9,135 nucleotides of DNA from CAZHBD01 sp964530555 (GTDB lineage: Bacteria > Patescibacteriota > Saccharimonadia > Saccharimonadales > AWTP1-31): the NCBI GenBank assembly GCA_964530555.1, contig CAZHBD010000035.1, positions 1-9,135 of the forward strand. Reading direction: 5' to 3'. The notes beneath the pieces were generated by a model. It was given only the letters and a program-made list of their open reading frames with translations, ran no database searches and had not been told where the DNA came from. Shown here piece by piece: positions 5,153 through 9,135 of this stretch. The first letter of the stretch is position 1. Each line of letters begins with the position of its first letter. The position numbers and the translations under genes were made by a program.

Positions 5153-5877
5153 GTTCTATTCAATCAGTTGGTTTGGTCGGATTTGGCGAGTTTGGTCGCT
5201 TACTTGGTCAGCTGTTGCCCTCTGATTTAGAGATAATGGCTGTAACGCGGGGCGAGACAGAAATGCCAGATAACATACTCACATGCTCTATGGATGAAGT
5301 AGCCAAGTGCGACGTTGTTGTGCTGTGTATTCCGCTCGATAGTTATGAACCAGTTCTAAAACAGCTTGTTCCGCTACTGCCCAACACAACACTGCTGGTA
5401 GATGTTTGTTCGGTCAAAATCAAGCCAGTTCAGCTTGTCGAACAGTACTTACCAAGCCACCATAACTTGCTGATGACACACCCACTGTTTGGGCCACAAA
5501 CCATTCAAGATGGGCTGGTGGGCAAGCGAGTGATTGTTACGCAAGCGAGCGGTGAACGTGCTCAAGAAGTTTTAGACTGGTGCACAAGTAAAGGGCTCGA
5601 GCTAGTTCATATGACTGACGATGCCCACGATAGGGAAATGGCGCGCGTGCACGCACTAACGTTCTTTATTGCACGGGGATTGCATGATATGGATGTCAAG
5701 GCTGGTCGGTTTGCGCCACCGTCATTTCAGTCGCTGCTGGAGCTCGTCAAGCTTGACCAAGCGCATAGCCAGGCACTTTTCGAAACAATGGAGCTCGGCA
5801 ACCCATATGCTGCAGAAGTACGTCAAGAGCTGCTTGATTCACTGGTACAAGTGAATAAGCGGTTGTCGGTTAGTTGA
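5149..5877 (+). CDS. tyrA: Prephenate/arogenate dehydrogenase (TyrA family)
   Basis: A 242-residue NAD(P)-dependent enzyme that oxidatively decarboxylates prephenate or arogenate towards tyrosine. The Rossmann fold opens with GLVGFGEFGRLL, the GxGxxG being residues 11-16. DVVVLCIPLDSYEPVL is the second conserved strand. The catalytic-type His is H111 in MTHPLFGPQT, and the C-terminal helical domain has AHDREMARVH with H160 and H168. There is no fused chorismate mutase (that is the separate upstream gene) and no C-terminal ACT domain, so allosteric tyrosine inhibition by the usual route is not expected; control may rest on the attenuator. At 242 residues it is shorter than most TyrA proteins. 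Whether the substrate is prephenate or arogenate, and the cofactor preference, cannot be read reliably here. Confidence 0.92.
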   Translation: MSSIQSVGLVGFGEFGRLLGQLLPSDLEIMAVTRGETEMPDNILTCSMDEVAKCDVVVLCIPLDSYEPVLKQLVPLLPNTTLLVDVCSVKIKPVQLVEQYLPSHHNLLMTHPLFGPQTIQDGLVGKRVIVTQASGERAQEVLDWCTSKGLELVHMTDDAHDREMARVHALTFFIARGLHDMDVKAGRFAPPSFQSLLELVKLDQAHSQALFETMELGNPYAAEVRQELLDSLVQVNKRLSVS

Positions 5878-5884
5878 CCCAACT

Positions 5885-5893
5885 TGGTATACT
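5885..5893 (+). promoter_or_regulatory. Extended -10 promoter inside the end of tyrA, leaderless type
   Basis: TGG-TATACT ends 7 nt before the ATG at 5901. A possible -35, TTGTCG (5863-5868), lies 19 nt upstream. The start of transcription would coincide with the start codon of the following membrane protein, and no Shine-Dalgarno site is present. Confidence 0.55.
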
Positions 5894-5900
5894 GCTAGAA

Positions 5901-6461
5901 ATGCCAAATGAAACATATAAGCCATTTGCCTTGCTGTCGGTAGTATTGCTGTGGACGGCTCTGGTTGTATTGCTACGTACGTGGCCGGGAAATAAAACAA
6001 TGTCGTACAGCAAGCATGCTGCTGCAACGCGTGCCGGTGCAGTCTACTACTTTTGTACGTTTGCGCCTACGCTTGTCCTCCTATTTTTGTTTGTTGATAA
6101 ATGGTTTGTGCCAACCTTCCACTTGCCAACAATCTTCGTCACTCTGACATTCATTGCGGTACTAGGACAGTTTATTGCACTGCTCATTCCTTCGACTGGT
6201 GGCAAAATGACGCTTTGGCACGATGTATCGTCTTACGTTATGTTTATTCTCTTGGTGCCACTTTGTATAATGATCTTCTTAGGTCCTGAGATTTCACTGT
6301 TGGCACGAGCAGCCAGTTTGCTGACGGTCGTTTATATGCTCGGAAGCTGGGTTCTGATTCTTATGACGAGCTATTTTCAAAAACACTACCTAATTCTGCA
6401 AACCATTTACGGCGCCAGTTTCCACTTGGTGATCTTACTAGCCACGTACGTGCGAAAGTAA
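5901..6461 (+). CDS. Multi-pass membrane protein, unknown function (186 aa)
   Basis: A hydrophobic protein with likely membrane helices at about residues 8-25, 48-66, 74-97, 109-128, 133-154 and 161-182. Between the first two is a basic, polar loop (TWPGNKTMSYSKHAAATRAG). The number and even spacing of helices recall small six-pass families such as DUF998, but I see no defining motif and make no assignment. The ATG at 5901 is preferred to the TTG at 5874, because the TTG overlaps the tyrA stop, adds a non-family-like extension, and the extended -10 at 5885-5893 fits the ATG. It follows tyrA in the same direction but seems separately transcribed. It converges with the minus-strand small membrane gene 22 nt downstream. 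Confidence 0.8.
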   Translation: MPNETYKPFALLSVVLLWTALVVLLRTWPGNKTMSYSKHAAATRAGAVYYFCTFAPTLVLLFLFVDKWFVPTFHLPTIFVTLTFIAVLGQFIALLIPSTGGKMTLWHDVSSYVMFILLVPLCIMIFLGPEISLLARAASLLTVVYMLGSWVLILMTSYFQKHYLILQTIYGASFHLVILLATYVRK

Positions 6462-6483
6462 TACGCCCTAAAGATCAAAGGGG

Positions 6484-6747
6484 TTACCGAGACGTATGTT
6501 TACGCTGTGCGTAGATGTAGTAAAGAACACCGATGAGTATGAGTATAAGACCTGCGTCACGAAAGATAAGGCAAAGTGTTGAAACCTTTTGCTCCCAGGT
6601 AATTGAACAGTCTTTGTCTAAGCAATCAGCAACTTTTCCGTAAGTTGACCAGAGTGTTACCAATGACACCACAATGCTCAGCAACACCAAGATGCCGCCG
6701 CTCTGGATGACCTTGATGGCTATTTTGGATTTAGGCCTTTCTTTCAT
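6484..6747 (-). CDS. Small two-helix membrane protein, unknown function (87 aa)
   Basis: The basic N-terminus MKERPKSKIAIK is followed by a membrane helix (about 13-34), a polar loop with two cysteines four residues apart in the string CLDKDC, a second helix (about 62-80) and the basic tail AQRKHTSR. Both ends carry positive charge, so both are likely cytoplasmic, placing the loop outside; the two cysteines could form a disulfide. No family is recognised. Earlier in-frame ATGs at 6783, 6777 and 6756 exist, but the one at 6747 is chosen because an extended -10 (TGC-TAAAAT) ends exactly 7 nt before it and because it gives a normal topogenic N-terminus. There is no Shine-Dalgarno site at any of these starts. 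Confidence 0.65.
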   Translation of the reverse strand: MKERPKSKIAIKVIQSGGILVLLSIVVSLVTLWSTYGKVADCLDKDCSITWEQKVSTLCLIFRDAGLILILIGVLYYIYAQRKHTSR

Positions 6748-6754
6748 GCTTGTC

Positions 6755-6774
6755 ATTTTAGCACTGTCCGGACA
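6755..6774 (-). promoter_or_regulatory. Leaderless-type extended -10 with adjacent palindrome
   Basis: On the minus strand TGC-TAAAAT (6763-6755) ends 7 nt before the ATG at 6747. Two bases upstream lies the perfect 10-bp palindrome TGTCCGGACA (6774-6765), in the spacer between -10 and -35, a common place for a repressor or activator site. No convincing -35 is seen. Confidence 0.45.
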
Positions 6775-6841
6775 CATACTCATGCTCGTTTACATTAAGG
6801 CCGGTTCTGCGACAGACTGCTTAAGTGTCGAGTAGTGTTTC

Positions 6842-6870
6842 AAAAAAACAGAGGCATATTGCCTCTGTTT
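6842..6870 (-). terminator. Intrinsic terminator of tRNA-Lys
   Basis: An 11-bp perfect stem, AAACAGAGGCA (6870-6860) against TGCCTCTGTTT (6856-6846), with a 3-nt loop, is followed on the minus strand by a run of seven T. It ends the tRNA transcript 17 nt after the CCA. Confidence 0.92.
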
Positions 6871-6886
6871 CAAGTATAACCAGGAT

Positions 6887-6963
6887 TGGAGGGCCCAGTG
6901 GGACTCGAACCCACGACACGTGGCTTAAAAGGCCACTGCTCTAACCAACTGAGCTATGGGCCC
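6887..6963 (-). tRNA. trnK: tRNA-Lys (anticodon TTT)
   Basis: The minus strand folds into a full cloverleaf: acceptor GGGCCCA with TGGGCCC, D arm GCTC/GAGC, anticodon stem GTGGC/GCCAC with loop CTTTTAA (anticodon TTT), a 5-nt variable loop GTGTC, and T arm GTGGG-TTCGAGT-CCCAC. CCA is encoded (6889-6887). The discriminator base 73 is T, which is unusual for tRNA-Lys, where A or G is normal. A strong terminator follows and a promoter lies about 130 nt upstream. Confidence 0.95.
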
Positions 6964-7101
6964 GTATTGAGACAAAACCTACGTTTTTTCTCATTGTATC
7001 TTTCGGAATAAATCCGAATCCGACGAATGTCGGACCGATACTGCTCTTTTTCCGTAAAGCAACGGGGCTACTTCTTGTAAACAAGAAAATTAACTCCTTA
7101 C
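6964..7101 (-). other. Hairpin-rich region between promoter and tRNA-Lys
   Basis: No supported gene. Reading the minus strand, successive inverted repeats are CTTGT/ACAAG (7085-7074), CCGT/ACGG (7065-7052), TCCGAC/GTCGGA with loop ATTC (7034-7019) and, directly next to it, TTCGGA/TCCGAA (7018-7002). The last two share the TCCGA core. They could be processing signals for the tRNA 5' end, a small structured RNA, or remnants of a terminator; none has a U-tract in the minus-strand direction. Confidence 0.4.
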
Positions 7102-7129
7102 ATTATCCGTATTTTGACAAAAAAGTCAA
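7102..7129 (-). promoter_or_regulatory. Promoter of the tRNA-Lys transcript
   Basis: TTGACT (7129-7124), a 16-nt spacer and GATAAT (7107-7102) on the minus strand, each matching consensus at five of six bases. The -35 is part of an inverted repeat TTGAC-N6-GTCAA (7114-7129), which might be an operator. It is divergent from the promoter of the 126-residue protein. Confidence 0.6.
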
Positions 7130-7162
7130 TCGGGCAGACGGGGAATAAACAGTAACAAAACA

Positions 7163-7190
7163 TTGAAAAAATAACAAAAAATGCTATAAT
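7163..7190 (+). promoter_or_regulatory. Promoter of the 126-residue protein gene
   Basis: TTGAAA (7163-7168), 16 nt, and TATAAT (7185-7190) with an extended TGC before it. The transcript would start near 7197, giving a 17-nt leader. The leader has no Shine-Dalgarno site and ends in TGTGGGTTGTT directly before the ATG, nearly the same as the end of the DUF1704 leader at 1331-1341. Confidence 0.75.
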
Positions 7191-7213
7191 ATTCTATTAA
7201 CCTGTGGGTTGTT

Positions 7214-7594
7214 ATGAGAAAGAGCGTTAACTACTACATCGATGGATCCACCGCAGAAGATTTAGATCAGCTGCAAAGTATGATCGAAGGTCAGCTGACA
7301 GAGTCAACTGATGTTGATGGCACCAGGACTTCTGAGGTGACAAGCTATTTAACGCTGGCCCACACTGCTCAACCCCCTGTTTACAAGGTATGGTTTAACA
7401 GTGGACGCAACGAGCAAGGGGCGACGCAGCAACATCTTGAGTTCACGCCTGAGCCGGACATTCAACGGGCAGAAATTATCATACCAGCAGTGCCTCACGA
7501 TCTGGAACGACCGATTTCACAGCAACATATCGGGCGATTTGTTTCATTACTAGTCGCTTCGGTACAAGGCGAGATCGCTGCTGCAGGTGCCTAA
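7214..7594 (+). CDS. Unrecognised soluble protein (126 aa)
   Basis: A hydrophilic protein of 126 residues with no signal peptide or membrane helix. The start MRKSVNYYIDGS is followed by an acidic helix (about 15-30), a polar central region with likely strands (SYLTLAH, YKVWFNSGR, EIIIPAVP) and a C-terminal helix (about 104-125) ending in small residues AAAGA. I recognise no family and no catalytic motif. The start is set by a strong extended -10 promoter 24 nt upstream. The gene is alone: it diverges from the tRNA-Lys unit, and comEC begins 108 nt downstream with its own promoter. Its promoter strength suggests notable expression, and the shared start-site leader with the DUF1704 gene hints at a common mode of translation. 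Confidence 0.75.
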   Translation: MRKSVNYYIDGSTAEDLDQLQSMIEGQLTESTDVDGTRTSEVTSYLTLAHTAQPPVYKVWFNSGRNEQGATQQHLEFTPEPDIQRAEIIIPAVPHDLERPISQQHIGRFVSLLVASVQGEIAAAGA

Positions 7595-7663
7595 TAGCTA
7601 AATGACCGAGAGGCTAGATGATGGCCATGTTTCTCGCCGAGTACCCTTTTGGCTAGAGTGCTT

Positions 7664-7692
7664 TTGTTTATTGCGTAGCTGAGGAGTATAAC
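7664..7692 (+). promoter_or_regulatory. Promoter of comEC, nearly leaderless
   Basis: TTGTTT (7664-7669), 17 nt, and TATAAC (7687-7692). The start of transcription would fall around 7699, only a few bases before the ATG at 7703. A GAGGAG at 7681-7686 is too far from the ATG and upstream of the predicted transcript start; AGGTG at 7693-7697 is also upstream of it. Confidence 0.5.
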
Positions 7693-7702
7693 AGGTGCCA
7701 GT

Positions 7703-9135
7703 ATGAAGCTGGCGCAACTGAAGCTACGGCGAACTACAACAATCAGTCTATGTTTGCTGATACTGCTAGTTGGTTTGGGTCTCAGTCGGAGGGTAAGTAT
7801 ACCGGCGTGGGTCGTAATGGTGAGTGTGTTGTTCGCAATAGCCACCTATCGTAAACATAACTTGTTAAGTATAGTTTCGCTGTTGACGATGAGCTTGCTG
7901 TTGGGGCTGTGGCGCGGCAATGTCTTTATACAACGACTGGCGATATATCAACAGCTCAAAAAGTCACCTGTTATTATTCAGGCGACGGCTACCAGTGATG
8001 CCGTCTACGCTGAGAAATCACAGCTTTCATTTGATGTTGGCAACATTGCTCTACAAGATCCGCTCGATCGTCAGTTAACTGGAACAATCGGAGTGAAGGG
8101 GTTTGGTGAGCCAATGGTGTATAAAGGTGATCGCGTTCAGGTCGAGGGTAAGCTGTATCCAACCAGGGGTCTGCGTTCGGCCAGCATAGGTTTTGCAGAC
8201 ATCAAGGTTGTACGCCAGGGCTCATCCAGAATCGACATGCTACGCCGTAAGTTCGCTGCGGGCATGACATCGGCTCTACCCGAACCCTTGGGCTCGTTTG
8301 GCTTAGGGTTATTAATTGGCCAACGGACAACGTTGCCCAAAGCGCTGACCGATCAGTTGTCGACCGTTGGACTGACGCATATTGTGGCGGTTAGCGGCTA
8401 CAACTTAACGATAATTGTGCTAGTTGTGCATCGTCTGTTAAAAAGACGCTCAAAATATCAAGCTACGATCATAACACTTGGGCTTATTGGGTTGTTTTTG
8501 CTGCTGACAGGCAGTAGCGCAAGCATTGTGCGGGCGGCGACAGTAAGTGTGTTGAGCCTGTTGGCGTGGTACTACGGCAGAACATTTAAGCCACATGTCC
8601 TCATCATGCTGGCTGCAGGAGCAACTGCCTGGTGGTACCCTCCGTACCTCTGGAGTGATCTGGGTTGGTGGCTGTCGTTTCTGGCCTTTGCTGGCGTTTT
8701 AGTGGTTGCCCCACTGATTAGCAGTCGTTTCCTAGCAAATCGCCAGCCGAGGCTGCTGGTGCAAGTGCTGCTGGAAACAGTGTCGGCTCAGGTGATGAGC
8801 TTGCCGCTGATTATGTACATTTTTGGCAAGCTGTCGCTGGTTGCTCTGCTCGCTAATATGTTGGTTGTGCCTCTGGTTCCGCTGGCCATGCTATTGTGTT
8901 TAATTGCCGGGTTGGCTGGGATGCTATTGGCACCGACTGCTGGCTGGTTTGCCTGGCCGGCCAAAATACTCATGAGCTACATAATCGATCTTATTCAGCT
9001 ATTATCGCAATTGCCACATGCTATGGTGGGCCGCTCATTGCGCCTAGATCAGATGCTGTTTGTGTATTGTTCATTGAGTATTGTTCTGCTGACATGGTGG
9101 CAAAAGTCACGAAAAAATCGTAAAATAACAGATAG
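7703..9135 (+). CDS. comEC: ComEC/Rec2 DNA-uptake channel (3' end outside window)
   Basis: At least 477 residues, still open at the window edge. Two N-terminal membrane helices (about 12-50) and a further hydrophobic stretch precede a soluble, beta-rich region (about 90-180) of the DUF4131/OB-like type. The Competence domain begins near 195 with FGLGLLIGQR (199-208), then THIVAVSGYN (H226), a GSSASIVRAA motif (R277), and WSDLGWWLSFLAFAGVL, all typical of ComEC. Many membrane helices follow to the end. ComEC forms the inner-membrane channel that carries single-stranded DNA into the cytoplasm during natural transformation. A basic tail, QKSRKNRKITD, at the window end suggests the membrane domain is finished; a metallo-beta-lactamase-like domain, if present, would lie beyond. 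An in-frame TAG 27 nt upstream leaves ATG 7703 as the first usual start. Confidence 0.93.
   Translation, partial: MKLAQLKLRRTTTISLCLLILLVGLGLSRRVSIPAWVVMVSVLFAIATYRKHNLLSIVSLLTMSLLLGLWRGNVFIQRLAIYQQLKKSPVIIQATATSDAVYAEKSQLSFDVGNIALQDPLDRQLTGTIGVKGFGEPMVYKGDRVQVEGKLYPTRGLRSASIGFADIKVVRQGSSRIDMLRRKFAAGMTSALPEPLGSFGLGLLIGQRTTLPKALTDQLSTVGLTHIVAVSGYNLTIIVLVVHRLLKRRSKYQATIITLGLIGLFLLLTGSSASIVRAATVSVLSLLAWYYGRTFKPHVLIMLAAGATAWWYPPYLWSDLGWWLSFLAFAGVLVVAPLISSRFLANRQPRLLVQVLLETVSAQVMSLPLIMYIFGKLSLVALLANMLVVPLVPLAMLLCLIAGLAGMLLAPTAGWFAWPAKILMSYIIDLIQLLSQLPHAMVGRSLRLDQMLFVYCSLSIVLLTWWQKSRKNRKITD

Noticed and set aside
6950..7087. Minus-strand frame of about 46 codons starting with TTG after a TAAGGAG and running into tRNA-Lys.
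   Set aside because: The predicted transcription start lies downstream of the ribosome site, the frame ends inside the tRNA, and the region is better explained by hairpins.
7618..7656. 12-codon frame before comEC with GAGAGG 4 nt upstream, a possible leader peptide.
   Set aside because: It has no codon run, no terminator/antiterminator hairpins follow, and comEC has its own promoter downstream of it.
7591..7845. Minus-strand open frame of 84 codons across the comEC start.
   Set aside because: It overlaps the supported comEC N-terminus and promoter and has no initiation signals.
1..9135. CRISPR array, insertion sequence, prophage or long direct repeats.
   Set aside because: No spaced repeats, transposase, integrase or terminal inverted repeats were seen anywhere in the window.

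Overview
The window looks like a piece of a small, gene-dense bacterial genome, most likely Patescibacteria and probably Saccharibacteria (TM7). This is inferred, not demonstrated. The signs are very short intergenic gaps, many small membrane proteins without obvious relatives, near-absent Shine-Dalgarno sites at several genes, a ComEC gene, balanced base composition and the standard genetic code (TGA used as stop, TGG as Trp).

Left part (1-4155). The end of dnaJ converges on a stand-alone GGDEF diguanylate cyclase on the minus strand. That gene has a perfect TTGACA-N17-TATAAT promoter and a leader of about 120 nt whose last hairpin hides the ribosome binding site. Facing away from it are a 38-residue membrane peptide and three plus-strand genes: a DUF1704 (MATCAP/TMCP-like) zinc carboxypeptidase, a RimB-like retropepsin-fold protease and RimK glutamate ligase. 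Together they resemble a system that writes and erases glutamate tails, with a c-di-GMP-producing enzyme next door. RimK of Pseudomonas is known to respond to c-di-GMP.

Middle part (4156-6461). A small multi-pass membrane protein is followed by a tyrosine operon, chorismate mutase (aroQ) and prephenate/arogenate dehydrogenase (tyrA), which overlap by 4 nt. In front of the operon is a complete ribosome-mediated attenuator: a promoter, a 15-residue leader peptide with two adjacent Tyr codons, a pause hairpin, a 7-bp antiterminator pairing and an intrinsic terminator. Another multi-pass membrane protein follows, with its own promoter inside the tail of tyrA.

Right part (6462-9135). On the minus strand are an 87-residue two-helix membrane protein and tRNA-Lys(TTT) with its own terminator and a hairpin-rich upstream region. 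On the plus strand are an unrecognised 126-residue soluble protein behind an extended -10 promoter, and a ComEC/Rec2 DNA-uptake channel that runs off the end of the window.

A recurring theme is start codons placed 6-10 nt after a -10 element, which implies leaderless or nearly leaderless mRNAs at four or five genes, including the attenuator peptide.
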